Counted from the first letter of the stretch, positions 1-11,694 are shown. The stretch: DNA of 64,000 bases from Acanthochromis polyacanthus (GCF_021347895.1 NC_067131.1:31405411-31469410); one strand, 5' to 3'. Translations and numbers: made by a program. Notes: generated from the letters alone by a model not told the origin.

Positions 1-384
1 CTCCTGAACTTTAACAAATGTCTGGCCGCCTGTTTTATTTCAAACTCATTTCCCGGACCTCCCTCATCAAGATTCTACTTTTTTGTCCGTGACTCCAGCA
101 GGTAACTCACTTCATTGTTTTGTAATTTTACGTTAAATTGAAGCAGTTTGGTCAGGTAACGGCCGGTGTGTCCAACGGTAACTGAGAGAAGAAAAGAGAC
201 GCTCTCCTCAGCTAGTCAGAGGACTGGACTTCAGCTGACTACTTGCTGATGAAATTTTGACAGAGTTTGTTTTTTACATTTGTTGATAATGTTAAGAAGT
301 TAGCCAAGGTAATGTTACCGGATAAACGTTAAATTTAAACCGTGGGCATTAGAGCGCGCATGTCTTGCTCTCTGTATGTGTTAG

Positions 385-1345
385 CTATGTCCGTTAGCTA
401 CGTCTGTTAGCTAGGTGTGTATGTATGCGTGTGCTCGTGTGAGCGTGTTAGCTCCGTCAGTCAGTGTGCGAGCTAGGTCTGTTAGCTACGTCTATTGGCT
501 AGATCTGTTAGCTACGTCCATTGGCTAGGTCTGTTTGCTACGTCCATTAGCTAGGTCTGTTAGCTACGTCCATTGGCTAGGTCTGTTTGGTACGTCCATT
601 GGCTAGGTCTGTTTGGTACGTCCATTAGCTAGGTCTGTTAGCTACGTCCATTGGCTAGGTCTGTTTGGTACGTTCATTAGCTAGGTCTGTTAGCTACGTC
701 CATTGGCTAGGTCTGTTAGCTACGTCCATTAGCTAGGTCTGTTAGCTACGTCCGTTAGCTAGGTCTGTTAGCTACGTCTATTGGCTAGGTCTGTTAGCTA
801 CGTCTATTGGCTAGGTCTGTTAGCTACGTCCATTGGCTAGGTCTGTTAGCTACGTCCATTAGCTAGGTCTGTTAGCTACGTCCGTTAGCTAGGTCTGTTA
901 GCTTCGTCCGTTAGCTAGGTCTGTTAGCTTCGTCCGTTGGCTAGGTCTGTTAGCTACGTCTATTGGCTAGGTCTGTTAGCTACGTCCGTTAGCTAGGTCT
1001 GTTAGCTACGTCTATTGGCTAGGTCTGTTAGCTACGTCTATTGGCTAGGTCTGTTAGCTACGTCTATTGGCTAGGTCTGTTAGCTACGTCCATTAGCTAG
1101 GTCTGTTAGCTACGTCCGTTAGCTAGGTCTGTTAGCTACGTCTATTGGCTAGGTCTGTTAGCTACGTCTATTGGCTAGGTCTGTTAGCTACGTCCATTGG
1201 CTAGGTCTGTTAGCTACGTCCATTAGCTAGGTCTGTTAGCTTCGTCCGTTAGCTAGGTCTGTTAGCTACGTCCGTTAGCTAGGTCTGTTAGCTTCGTCCG
1301 TTGGCTAGGTCTGTTAGCTTTGTCCGTTAGCTAGGTCTCTTTGGT
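385..1345 (+). repeat. VNTR, 26-bp unit built from two 13-bp halves (about 36 copies)
   Basis: The unit CTAGGTCTGTTAG + CTACGTCCGTTAG repeats head to tail with point variants (CATTGG, TATTGG, CATTAG, a TTCGTCC variant). The two 13-bp halves resemble each other, so the 26-bp unit looks like an older 13-bp duplication. The same VNTR in the inverted copy at 58,270-58,440 has only about six units, so copy number changed after the element copied. Confidence 0.9.
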
Positions 1346-1383
1346 AAATTTTATCTCTCGTTTTTCTGCTGTTTGCTGCTGAG

Positions 1384-1572
1384 ATGAATCTGATGACCAA
1401 AGCAGGCCAGACAAACAACACATTGAAAGGTAAGACTTTGACCCAGTTACAGAATGTAATGTAATCTTCTATTTTCCCAGCAGAATTTTCTGGTAAAGCT
1501 GCTCTTTTGACAGAGAAAGACTTAGTGGACCAAATCTGCTGGCTGTATCACACTGACATGGGCAGTAAATAG
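1384..1572 (+). other. Possible two-exon small ORF inside the repeat element (45 aa)
   Basis: An ATG at 1,384 opens a 46-nt exon ending at a GTAAGA donor (1,430). A 50-nt gap ending TTTTCCCAG (1,480) follows, and a 92-nt second exon stays in frame to TAG at 1,570-1,572. The joined reading frame would give 45 residues including the stretch LTEKDLVDQICWLYH. The same layout appears base for base in the inverted copy near 58.08-58.23 kb. The intron would be extremely short. I do not recognise the peptide, and conservation may reflect recent copying and not selection. Confidence 0.25.
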
Positions 1573-1641
1573 CACTATATGGGTCACTTTAACCATGTTT
1601 TTCTTCTTTACTTGTTTAATGTATGATGCGTTTTGTGTTTA

Positions 1642-2082
1642 AAGATTTCTGTCAGGATAAATCCAGAGCAGATAAGTGTGCCTCCAAGGTTCAAGCAGAA
1701 GTTACTGGTACTGGTCAGATGGTGCTATGAGAAAATGGGTCCCTTGGTCCACATGTGGAATCATTCAGCTGGGACAGAACAGATAATACCAGGTGAGGCT
1801 TTAAATCCAGTTTTTCTGTACATGTGTGTTGTGTACTGGTGTACTGTAATACTGTGCTACTGCTGTTTTATGCAGTGTTATAGTGGTAGAAATGTGGTAT
1901 TTCTAATGCACGTACTATTGTATATATTTAATACGTGTTTTATACAGTTGTTTGTTATACTGTGTTGTTTTTGTTTTTTGGGAGTGCCAACAAAGTTTCG
2001 TTGCAGAAATGCAATGACAATAAATATTATAATAATTAGTTTGAGTCTTTTTTGTAACTTTTTGTCAGAATATCAAAGTTAA
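1642..2082 (+). other. Exon-like ORF in the repeat element (unknown product)
   Basis: An open frame reads through KISVRINPEQ... to about residue 50, where a CCAG|GTGAGG donor-like site occurs near 1,791. Beyond it the frame turns into low-complexity Cys/Val/Phe-rich sequence that is unlikely to be protein. The plausible coding part is therefore about 1,645-1,790. The inverted copy at 57,518-57,979 carries nearly the same frame with only a few residue changes. I do not recognise the family. Confidence 0.25.
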
Positions 2083-2506
2083 ATTAATCCTGAATCAAAG
2101 CAGAAAAGAAATAAAAGAGTAAAGGATAAATAGTTTATTTAGACTCTAATATGGTTTATTTTACATTATTTATTATGAGGATCCACTGATACTGGATCTG
2201 TACTTTTACTTTTCAGTTTTAATGAAGTAAACCAGTGAATAAAGTAGCCCGCTTTCACACAGAGTATTCCCTGTACTACCTGATAAACATCAGGCTGAGG
2301 TTTTACCGGGAGGAGGCGGGTCGGTGCGGAGACCTCAGCTGTTGGAGGTTCGGCTTCAGTTCTGAACCAGAAGCAGCACCATGTGGATCCGAGAGACCGG
2401 GACCTGTAGACCGGAGCTGCCCGGACAAGGACTAAGGAGCTCTGCGGGGATCAAGTTCTGGAGACGTCTCCTCCGGTGCGTCTTTACGCGCTGATCCGGT
2501 TCAGAC
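2083..2506. other. Noggin 5' flank / 5' UTR region
   Basis: The DNA is AT-rich to about 2,290 and GC-rich from 2,300 to the noggin ATG, consistent with a 5' UTR and promoter. I see no clear TATA box and no other gene. Confidence 0.4.
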
Positions 2507-3142
2507 ATGGAGACCTGCTGCCTGCTGCTGGTCCTGGTCCTGGTTCTGGGCTCCGGGGTCCAGCAGACCCGCTCCCAGCACTACTACCTGCTGCGGCCGG
2601 TGCCCGGAGGCTCCCTGCCGGTGGAGCTGCTGCGGGAGGACCCGGACCCGCTGCTGGACCCGGAGGAGAAGGACCTGAACGAGACGGAGCTCCGCGGGGC
2701 GCTGGGGGGACACTTCGACCCGCGGGTCATGTCGGTGTCCGCCCCGGAGGACCGGAGCCCCGGAAAGGACCGGGACGAGGTGGAGCGGCTGCAGCTGAGC
2801 GGCTCCGTGCTCAGACAGATCCGGACTCTGGACTTCTCGGCGCCGCTCGGCAGGAAGCAGCGGCGGCGGCTGCAGCTGTGGCTCCGGTCCTACGGACTCT
2901 GCCCGGTGCTCCGGACCTGGAGCGACCTGGGGAGCCGCTTCTGGCCCCGGTACGTGAAGGTGGGCAGCTGCTACAGCCGGCGGTCCTGCTCGGTACCGGA
3001 GGGGATGCTGTGCAGACCGGCCAAGGCCTCCAGCTTCACCATCCTCCGGTGGCGCTGCGTCAGGAAGACCGGCCTCCGGTGCGCCTGGATCCCGGTTCAG
3101 TACCCGGTGGTGACGGAGTGCAAGTGTTCCTGCAGCGGCTGA
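2507..3142 (+). CDS. nog: Noggin (secreted BMP antagonist), single exon
   Basis: The 211-residue protein matches noggin from end to end. It has a hydrophobic signal peptide (about residues 1-23), then QHYYLLRPVP (24-33), where family members contact BMP ligand. An N-glycosylation sequon NET lies at 58-60 within the family motif EKDLNET. A basic heparin-binding stretch RKQRRRLQ is at about 116-123, followed by PVLRTWSDLGSRFWPRYVK. The mature part has nine cysteines (132, 155, 161, 169, 184, 192, 205, 207, 209), the noggin number, ending CKCSCSG. As expected for noggin, there is no intron. The linker between the N-terminal block and the basic region is short, as in some fish paralogs, so this may be nog2 or nog3; I cannot settle which. 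The product is secreted and blocks BMP-receptor binding. The AATAAA at 3,405-3,410 is a good polyadenylation signal. Confidence 0.95.
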   Translation: METCCLLLVLVLVLGSGVQQTRSQHYYLLRPVPGGSLPVELLREDPDPLLDPEEKDLNETELRGALGGHFDPRVMSVSAPEDRSPGKDRDEVERLQLSGSVLRQIRTLDFSAPLGRKQRRRLQLWLRSYGLCPVLRTWSDLGSRFWPRYVKVGSCYSRRSCSVPEGMLCRPAKASSFTILRWRCVRKTGLRCAWIPVQYPVVTECKCSCSG

Positions 3143-3404
3143 CTGGAGACAGACTGGAGACTAGAAACTAGAGACTGGACGATGAACCAGAAAAACAGTT
3201 TCTGACTTTAAAGGGTTTTAGGAGGTTTCTCTTCATTTTCAGACTGAGTGAATCCAGCAGAATGTTTATCTGAAGAACATGGTTTTATTTTATTATCATC
3301 ACATCTACAAGCTTTAGTGAAACTTTATGTTTTTCTTTGGACAATTTTGAGCCAAACTCAGAAAGTTTGTTAGAATCTGAATTTTTCTAGAAACTTTTTA
3401 GTAA

Positions 3405-3410
3405 AATAAA
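3405..3410 (+). terminator. Polyadenylation signal of noggin
   Basis: AATAAA lies 263 bases after the noggin stop codon, followed by a GT-rich stretch (ctctgtttgttc), as expected downstream of a cleavage site. Confidence 0.6.
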
Positions 3411-3599
3411 ACAGGACGGTCCGTTTATAAAAGTCTCTGTTTGTTCATTTTTTCTGAAATCAGTCAAAAAAATTGCAGACAAACTGAGGAAACTGTTCCT
3501 GAAGCGTTTCTTTAACGTCTTTAGAGTGTTTTTAATCTGTCAGATTGCTGTTTTCTGGTGTTTTCATGTCAGAAATGTTCTGTTTAGAAGCAGCAGAAA

Positions 3600-4760
3600 A
3601 TACAAAAGATTCTTCAACATCTGTGAATAAAAAAGATGCAAAGGACACAATAAGCACAAAATAAATACAAAAATACACAAAAAAGTGCACAAAATACCTA
3701 CAAAGAAACACAAAATAACTACAAAAATAAACAAAAAATGCAAAAATGAACAAAATATTATAAAAATACATAAAATGATACAAAGAAACTCAAAATATTT
3801 ACAAAATATACAAAAAGATTTAAAATATGCAAATTATTCAGAAATACACAAAATGATACAAAGATAAATACAAAAAAACAAGAAATACCCCAAATACCTA
3901 CAGAGAAATGCAAAAAAGATACAAAGAAACACAAAATAACTACAAAAATCAGCAAAATTATAAAAAACATCAAATTAAGACCGAGACACCAAAAGAAGCA
4001 AACTAACTAAACAGACTCTGACTCATCGTTTATCAGAAGTTTTTCTCTGTCATTAAGTTCAAAGAACGTTTCATCTCCTGTCCTTGACTCCACAAACTAA
4101 CGGCTTCATTCATGTTTAATTAACTGGAAGCTTCTGATCAAAATCATCTCTGGTTCAGTATTTAGACAAACTGCAAACCAGAGTTTGTGTTCATAAAGTT
4201 GATTTAAAACCACAAAGAGACACAAAAAGACCAGAAGAAGAAACAAATCAGCTTTAAAGAGACGACAAACAGACAACAACAACACAAAGACGTAGAAAAT
4301 AAAGACAACGAGACCCAAAGAGACGCACAACAACACAAAGACACAAGAAACTACAGAGAGATGCAAAATACACAAAACAGACAGTAAATGGATTCCAACT
4401 AATTATAAAGAGACACAAAAAGAGAAAAAAACCAGAAGACACAAGACATAAAACAAACTATAAAGGGACACGAGAACACACAACACAACCGCAAAAATTG
4501 GAAAACAACCACAGAAAGGCACAAAAAAACACAAAGAGACACAATAAGACATAAAAGAACTAAAAAGAGATGCAAAAGACCCAATACCTCAACAGAGTGA
4601 CAGAAAAATCTGTAAAAACAGCCAGTAAGAGGTCTAGGAAGACACAAAACCACTATAAAGAGAAACAAAGAGAGAAAACAGACACACAAAAATGTGTAAA
4701 AACAAGAAACAGAAGCAAAATAGCGACAAAAACCACAACTCAGACACACATCTGTGAGGA
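3600..4760. repeat. A-rich degenerate short-period repeat (ACAAA / AAGAGACACAAAA type)
   Basis: The plus strand is built of degenerate units such as CACAAAATAACTACAAA and AAAGAGACACAAAAAG. The stop-free stretches on the minus strand here, rich in Phe, Leu, Val and Cys, are by-products of the skewed composition and not genes. Confidence 0.75.
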
Positions 4761-4811
4761 ATCTCTGGTTCCTTTGAATTTTTTATTAATGATTAGTAAT
4801 AATGACAATAA

Positions 4812-5138
4812 TAGGAATTATCCTCTATACACCACTTTATCCTCACTAGGGTCATGGGGGGTGCTGGAGTCAATCCCAGCTGACTCAGGTGAAGGCAGGG
4901 GACACCCTGGACAGGTCACCAGTCTGTCACAGGGCTACATATACAGACACACAATCACACTCACATTCACACCTACGGACAATTTAGAGTAACCAATTAA
5001 CCTCAGCATGTTTTTGGACTGTGGGAGGAAGCCGGAGTACCCGGAGAAAACCCACGCATGCACAGGGAGAACATGCAAACTCCATGCAGAAAGATCCCAG
5101 GCCGGGATTTGAACCGGGGATCTTCTTGCTGTAAGGCC
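4812..5138 (-). mobile_element. tRNA-derived SINE (minus strand)
   Basis: On the minus strand the head carries a Pol III B-box-like GGTTCAAATCC followed by a long conserved body. The 3' end reads GAGGATAAAGTGGTGTATAGAG. A second copy at 26,987-27,354 is nearly identical. The head of this copy is truncated or rearranged near 5,135, because the A-box side is missing. It belongs to a SINE type widespread in teleosts; I do not assign a family name. Confidence 0.8.
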
Positions 5139-5202
5139 AAAGTGAGAAACCCCTAAAAATGAAAATCTGCTCCAAATGTCTCACTAATAATCATTATCAG
5201 TC

Positions 5203-5736
5203 TTAAAGGCATTAGAGGAGATTTAATTTCCTACGACTTTGAACGTAGCATGCGCACATACAACCTCTCCCTCACCCCCCTCTAACCTCCCCCCTCTTAA
5301 CATTTACGAAGAAACGCCCCCCTCCAGAAACTTGCGTAGGACTCGTGAAGTTGTCTTTTACGGCTGGGTCCCCCTGGATCTTTATCTGCCATTATGTAAA
5401 AAAAGATGAGCAAAACAAGTCGCCAGCTAACTACGAAGCTATACCAAAGCAACACATACAGAAAACACGTAAGTCCAAGGCGTACGTAATCTACGTAACT
5501 AGGCCTGAGCCGGAAGATTTTTGATTGACAGGAAAGGGAGCAAACCAAACGCCTCGGTCCGAGCTCATTGATTGGCTGATGTTTTTCAGGTCCTGCCATG
5601 TCCACAGTTATTTTTATTTATTTTTTATTCTTTAAGAGACCATACATACAAGTCCACTAAAGGTCAGTATATTCATTTTATGTGAATCAGACAAATTAAA
5701 CAAAAAAAAAAAAAACATCCTCCATAATGCCTTTAA
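5203..5736. mobile_element. TTAA-flanked non-autonomous DNA transposon (about 0.53 kb)
   Basis: The ends are inverted: AGGCATTAGAGGAG at the left and CTCCATAATGCCT at the right, each flanked by TTAA (5,203-5,206 and 5,733-5,736). A TTAA target duplication fits piggyBac or Kolobok. On the minus strand the interior carries a short open frame (5,297-5,605) whose later part begins MADKDPGGPSRKRQLHE. It has no transposase. Confidence 0.7.
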
Positions 5737-8580
5737 AAACCCACAAACACCCCCCCTCTATACTGGACCACACTTAGTACGGTCCGGTTCCCCCTTCTAT
5801 CAATCTGCTTGGAATCTTCCACTTCCTGTTTGTCAAAGTGGCCTTCTACCTGGACAGGTTTAGTTGGAGCTCATCAACAAACATTTTGGGTAACTGCACT
5901 TTAATCTGGATGGATGACACTGAATTAGTCTGTTTTAATGAGACTGAGTTCAGATGTGTTGCTCTGTCATTAAATAGGAAATTATTTCTCAGAATTCACA
6001 GAGAAAAGTCTAAATGTTTGCTAGGTTAGCGTCCCACATGTTCTGTGGCTCAGCTAAAGCTAACTCTCTCCAACTTCTGGATCTCTGGAGTTGCTTGTTG
6101 TTCAAATATCTTCTAGAGGTGCTGAAGCTCAGAAAGTCTGAGATGTTTGTTCAGAATCAGCTCATTCTCAAGTCTGATCTGAACTGTCCTCTTTAGTTTG
6201 AACTTTCCCTAAACTTAGGAGTTAATGACAGAGCAGCACATCCAGACTCAGTCTCATTCATGTAGAGATTAAACTTCAGTGTCATTCATTGATGTTAAAG
6301 TGCAGTTTTTCACGTTTGTTGCTCATGCTCCCGACCAAACCAGTCCAGGTGGAAGACGATGAGAAAAGAAGCTCCAGAGCTCCATGACTATTATTGTAAA
6401 CGTAAAAACAGACTGACACTCACAGCACTGCAAATATACTCCAACAGTATCATCAGCATCTCTACTCACTTTTCTGGTCAATTCCTATTTAAAGTTTTGT
6501 CTTTAAGGTTTAATTTTCTAGTTAAACATTTAATTTTTTAAAAATGTTTTGCATTTTTTAAATGTTTAATATTCTTCTTGTTTAATTGCATTTTTGAAAT
6601 ATATATCTAAAATATTTCATCTTTAATGTTTAATATTTGTGTCAGAATTTTGTATCTTCTGTTTATCTAATTAAATATTTTGTCTGTTTAATATAATTTA
6701 ACTGTATTTAATGTTTTTCTGTGATTTAAGTCCTTTTTTAATGTAGTTTATTTCTTTAATCTTTTTATCTATCAAGAGTTTAACCCCAACCTTAAAAATG
6801 AAACAAACCCTTAAATCCCAATAAAAATACTTCTGTTGTCACAATCATGAGTTAGTGAGTTGTTCAGTTTATCAATTCAATTTTATTTGTTTAGAACCTT
6901 TCACACAGATGACAAAACTATGATTGAAACTCAAAAACATATTTAAAAAAAGATTTATCATGGTAATAAAATATGTTGTGTTCAGGGGATGGAGGGAGTT
7001 TATTGAAGTCTTCTTGGGTTCACAGGGTAAATCATTTAAAATAGAAACTGGATATTCAGTCTAAGGAAACTGCAGAGCGACAGAAGAACCAACAATATCT
7101 CCTGTTTTCTCCTTTAATGAGTCGACTCTTCTGGTGCTTTCAGACCAAAGAACTACAGACTCTTCACAACCTGCTCAAACTCTTGGTACAGGACCTCACC
7201 ACACGGGTCAACAAGGTTTCCTTCTCATTTCTACTCTGAAGCTCACCTTCTCCTGCTCAAACTGCTGACAAATGTTTGTGCTGCTCTGAAGTCTGGTCTC
7301 CAGAACTTCCTAAAAACTCTCAAAGTCTCTTCTGCTGCAGGTTGCTTTGTAGAACTGTTCCAGAAAACCTCACTAAACCACATGGAGGGGCCTCAAGATA
7401 GTCGTCCAAATGAAACCGTACAAAAACCAAACTAGCACAACCCAAACGCTAAAGTCTCCTGCAGCCTACCAGAGAAGCTCTTTAAACAGAGAATCAGGAC
7501 AGGAACTCTTACCTTCTGGACAACCAACGTTGGTTCACAAACAACCAAAAACCTCTAAAGACTCACTACAGCCAAGATAAAGACACAACTCAGCTGCACC
7601 AAATCCACTAATCACTGCACACATTAGCACCATGTGCTAACTGTGGCTAAAGAACCACATTTACCAAGACAACTATCAGTACAAAGCCCTAAAACACACC
7701 AAGAAACACATTAAAGAGGATTTTACTGCTGGAAGCTGCAAGCCAACGCCTAAAGAACAAACTAAAGCAACGGAGCCAAACCCGGTTCAGTGAAGAGAAG
7801 CAGAGGAAATGTTTGACTGCAGACATAAAGCAGGAAGACACTGAGCTGCTCAGGTGTTCCTGATAACACCAAGCAGCCACCTGGACAGCCAATAGGAACA
7901 CAGCTTACTGGAAGTCCAGAGGGCTGGCTTAGTGAAGGAAATTTAGTTTAAAGTTGAAGCAGAAAGTTAACAGAGAAAGTTGAAAACCACCTTCTGATCC
8001 CTGAAATCTGAGTTTTCACACAAAGAACACCTGAACATGTCAGACTGGTTCCATAGTAGAACCATCATTGTAATAGCATCATAGTATGGTGTGTTGCTCA
8101 AAAAACATTACGACCGTCTGTCTAGGGTCGCCAAGGAGCGACACAAAAACAGGACAAACGCTGGTTTCCTGAGGGTTGAAAGAGTAAGTTTACAACAACA
8201 CAACATGTGAGCAGAAAAATCACAAAGTCTGTCTTTAGTTCAGCTGAAAATATGAGTTTTTGTCTTTTTTATTGACCAAACTTTTCAGGAAGTAGATGAA
8301 GAATAATTAAAGCGCTCATGTAGGAGTCCAACTTCTTTTGGATCCTTGTGGAGAGTTTAGTCTTAGAGTTTGTAAAGCTGTTGAGTTTTTAGAGTCACAT
8401 GGATTGTTTTGACATTTAATACTTATAATAATAATAATTTAATCAGAGTCCTGAAATAAAATTACAGATGTGGATTTCTGTCATTTAGTCTGGACTAAAC
8501 AAATAACAGCAGCATAAATCTCAAACGTCTTTATGAGGAGTCTGGATTGAGGTTTCTCACTTGATAATGATCAAAACATG
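5737..8580. other. AT-rich intergenic DNA, no gene seen
   Basis: I see no coding region, tRNA or long repeat. At about 6,865-6,905 a CAATTCAATTTTATTTGTTT segment resembles the tail of a common fish retroelement. The remainder is unique-looking AT-rich sequence. Confidence 0.4.
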
Positions 8581-8589
8581 AAATTTAGG

Positions 8590-8805
8590 TTGGTTTAAAG
8601 GAATATTCCACCTTAAATCTTTGAATGTTGACCTAAAAGGTTGGTTTCAGGAAGTATTCCACCTACAAGGTCCTCACACATCCACCTTAAAGGAATATTC
8701 CACCTTAAATCCCTGGACATGCACCTAAAATGTTGGTTTAACCAAGTATTCCATCCAAACTCTTCAGAGACCTGAGGGGCTGGTTAAAAGGAATATTTTC
8801 TGAGC
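8590..8805 (+). repeat. Three diverged tandem copies around GGAATATTCCACCTTAAAT
   Basis: The phrase 'GGAATATTCCACC ... ccta(aaa) ... ttggttt' recurs at about 8,599, 8,655 and 8,690, with a weaker fourth copy near 8,745. It lies just upstream of the nmrk2-like copy. Confidence 0.5.
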
Positions 8806-8823
8806 TTTGACCGATCCGAGAAC

Positions 8824-9312
8824 ATGAAGTACATCATCGTTATCGGCGGCGTAACCGATGGAGGGAAAACCAGCCTCACCAACCGCCTGATCAAGAACCT
8901 GTCCAACTGCTGCTGGTCCATCAGGATGACTTCTTCAAGCCCCAAGATCAGACTGAAGTTGGTGAAGATTGCTTTAAGCAGTACGATGTCATCACTGCTC
9001 TGGACATGGACGCCATGATGAGGAGGATCTACGCGTGGCCGGAGAACCCGGTGAAGTTTGAGAAGTCTCATGGTGTTAATAACACCCTGGACACAGAGAT
9101 GGTCCTGAAGGAGGAGGAGGAGACTCACATCCTCACTGTGGAGGACTTCCTGCTTCACACCTACAGGCCTTTGATGGACGTGCTAAACCAACGTTACTTT
9201 ATTTCCATCCCATATGAAGAATGCAGAAAGAGGAGGAGCTCTAGGAAGTCCACAGTACCAGACCCCCCCGGCCTGTTCTATGTCCACGTCTGGACCATGG
9301 ACCTGCAACACA
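8824..9312 (+). pseudogene. nmrk2: Nicotinamide riboside kinase 2-like retrocopy, frameshifted and truncated
   Basis: The ATG at 8,824 starts [20 protein letters not shown], a P-loop kinase N-terminus closest to NMRK2, which phosphorylates nicotinamide riboside to NMN. Homology then moves to the +1 frame at about 8,914, consistent with a one-base deletion: [23 protein letters not shown], then [30 protein letters not shown] and TVPDPPGLF (to about 9,285). After [10 protein letters not shown] the family similarity stops, so the C-terminal part is missing. Vertebrate NMRK2 genes have several introns, but these segments run without one, so I infer a processed copy. The frameshift and missing end make it a pseudogene. 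I see no clear poly(A) tail. Confidence 0.75.
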
Positions 9313-9419
9313 GAACATCTGCTCACTGTGGAAGATTACTGAGAGCAGCTTTTAGTCATTTCTATGCAGAACACTATGATACATTTTTTTGGGACACCCT
9401 GTATTTTATTGCATTTTAA

Positions 9420-10550
9420 AATGCACATTCCTGCACAGAACATTTCAGATTATTTTAGCACAGATCAAAGGTACAGATTGTTGTTGTTCACTGTGTATTG
9501 GGTAGAACTCATTTTGATTCAGACTGATTAGCACACAGAACCCTGTGATGTTTCTGGTTTACAGCTGAGAACTAGTTGCTAAAAGTTCAGAATATTATTT
9601 CTTATTTTAGGTCTGATAATTGTCAGTAAACATTCTAAGAAGTGGAAATTAACAGGGTTGTATATAGAGCTGTTCTTGTACAATATTTGTCTCTTAACTG
9701 CCCTCAGGATTCTGTGGTTGAGCTAACAGTTTTACAGAACAGGCAGATGCTGCAGCTGATGATGCTGGAATTCACAGAAACAAGGAAACAAGTCCATCAG
9801 AATTTAATGTTAACAGTCCAAAATGAAAAGGTCATATACAGCTTTCCTACTGGGTTAAAGAGCCCAAAAAACAACAACATGAAAATACTTTGTAAAAGCC
9901 AGAGGTTGGTAGCAGCTTTCATTTTTTCTTACAACTTTTCCATCCACTGGACTTAATCATTTACTGGGTTTATTCATCAGTTTATTCAATGTATTAATAC
10001 TTTCACTGGATTTACTAATCTGTTCATGAGATTTATTGTTTACTGGATTCATTAATGGTTTGCTGGATTTTTCAAACATTCACTCCATGTGTTCATCCAG
10101 TCACTTGGATTATTATTATGTTCACTTGCTTTACTGACTCATTCTCTTTGTTAATGATTCTGTTTATTAATCCGATCACTGGATTTATTGACTTGGTTTC
10201 TGTTCACTCAGTTGATTCATTTCTTAAATTCATTAAAACACCAACTTTTTTAATTCACTTGTTCCCTTGTCATCCATTCATTTGCTTCCCTTCATTTAAT
10301 GATCTGGATTGATTAAACCGTTCACCTCATTTATTGATCCTTCATCCTTTTATTGGTTTATTAATCATTTCACTGCATGTATTAATAAACCTGTTTGCTT
10401 ATTTAAATTCAACCTATTGACACATCCGCTAATAATTCATTTAAATATTGATCAGTTTGATTACTGATCTCATCTTATCGATCTTCTCTTGAATGAAGCT
10501 ATTTGTTGGTTTATTGATCAGTCTGAGCTGATTTCTGATCAACACTTTCA
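9420..10550. other. Intergenic DNA with a degenerate ACTGGATTTATT repeat
   Basis: From about 9,950 to 10,480 the sequence cycles through degenerate phrases such as ACTGGATTTATTGACT and GTTCACTGGATTTACTAATC with an irregular period of roughly 25-40 bp. No gene is seen. Confidence 0.45.
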
Positions 10551-10671
10551 CTTTTTCAGTCCATTCCTTCCACCAGAAGTTCCGTGGATCTCCTGAGCTT
10601 CGTCTTCTGTCTGGCGGCGCCTCCTGCTGGCGAACACATGAACAGCAGCCAAAGACTTTCTGAACTTGTGG

Positions 10672-10677
10672 TTTATT
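10672..10677 (-). terminator. Candidate polyadenylation signal of cbx2
   Basis: The minus strand reads AATAAA (GCCTCCAATAAACCACAAG), a plausible end for the cbx2 transcript about 1.86 kb after its stop codon. Confidence 0.35.
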
Positions 10678-11694
10678 GGAGGCACGCGGGCTACAGGATC
10701 TGAAGCTGGTCGGCCAACATGAGCACCAGATAGAATCACATGAAAAAGCTTATTTACAAATATAAATTAACACATATGAACTTCAAAGACACGAGAACGT
10801 ATTCAAATGGTACAAAACTGATATATATGGTGATAATGGACGTCTCAGTTTACATCTGGACTGTGCGTAGTGCAAGAAATACTGTCAATAATACGATTAG
10901 AAACAAGACATTCACCTTTGGTCCAACGGAAAGACGATGAAGCTACCGATCACAGACACGCTGAACACTGGAAACATGCTGCCCTGGTCAAAGCCACACA
11001 TTCAGTCTGATTACAGGTCCGACGAGCACAAACGTCCTGCTGGAGCTGAAGAGCAGGACGGCCGGTGGTGGCAGTGGGTCTGATAGTCTGGAAGTCCTGC
11101 TGAGAGGAAACCTGAGGCACTGGAGAGGTGGAACGTACATCCATCTGGAGGTCTAGACGCCGTTCAGACACCTGAACGCAGCTCAGTCTGAGAAGATGCA
11201 CCAACAGGAGTCACAAAAACACCACAGAAGAGGCTGGAAACGGATTTACCAACATTTTAGACTGTTGGTAGCTGCAGGCGTGGAACCAACCTTCATCAAC
11301 AAACTCCACTAGAAAAAGTTCCAATTCAAAGTCCAGTCAGACGAATGAATCACGATTTTAATCAATAACTAGAGCTTTAAATATTTTCAAATCCTGGAAC
11401 AAAGCTCATCAATTTCAGATTTCCAGAGATCCCATAATACCACATTTTCTTGTATTTGTAACAAAATTCATCAATATCAACAGATTAATCAACATTTAAA
11501 ATATATCTTTGTTAGTTTCAGCTCTAAAATGAACCTTCATCAAACCAAACTCCATTAGATAAAGTTCAAATTTTAATCCAGTCAGATAAATGAATCCTGA
11601 ATTTTAGCCTCAGCAGACTGTGGAGACTTTCACTTTGATTCTGTCATATTTCACACTCTGACTTATTGATAAACGTAGGTTTGAAATATGAAGT

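Larger units (their letters stand above)
1..2035 (+). mobile_element. Partial copy of a VNTR-bearing repeat element (inverted copy at 57.58-62.23 kb)
   Basis: Positions 1-170 match the reverse complement of about 62,060-62,233, and about 430-2,035 match the reverse complement of about 57,585-58,470 almost base for base apart from VNTR copy number. The sequence between these two blocks in the right-hand copy (58.5-62.06 kb) is absent here and appears to be a later nested insertion. The left edge is cut by the window. Homology ends at about 2,035, just after an AATGACAATAAATATT-like tail. The block holds exon-like pieces listed separately. I do not recognise the family; being mobile is inferred from the inverted copy and the terminal repeats of the right-hand copy. 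Confidence 0.6.

Noticed and set aside
3532..4749. Phe/Leu/Cys-rich minus-strand frames suggesting membrane proteins
   Set aside because: They come from an A-rich low-complexity repeat read on the opposite strand.
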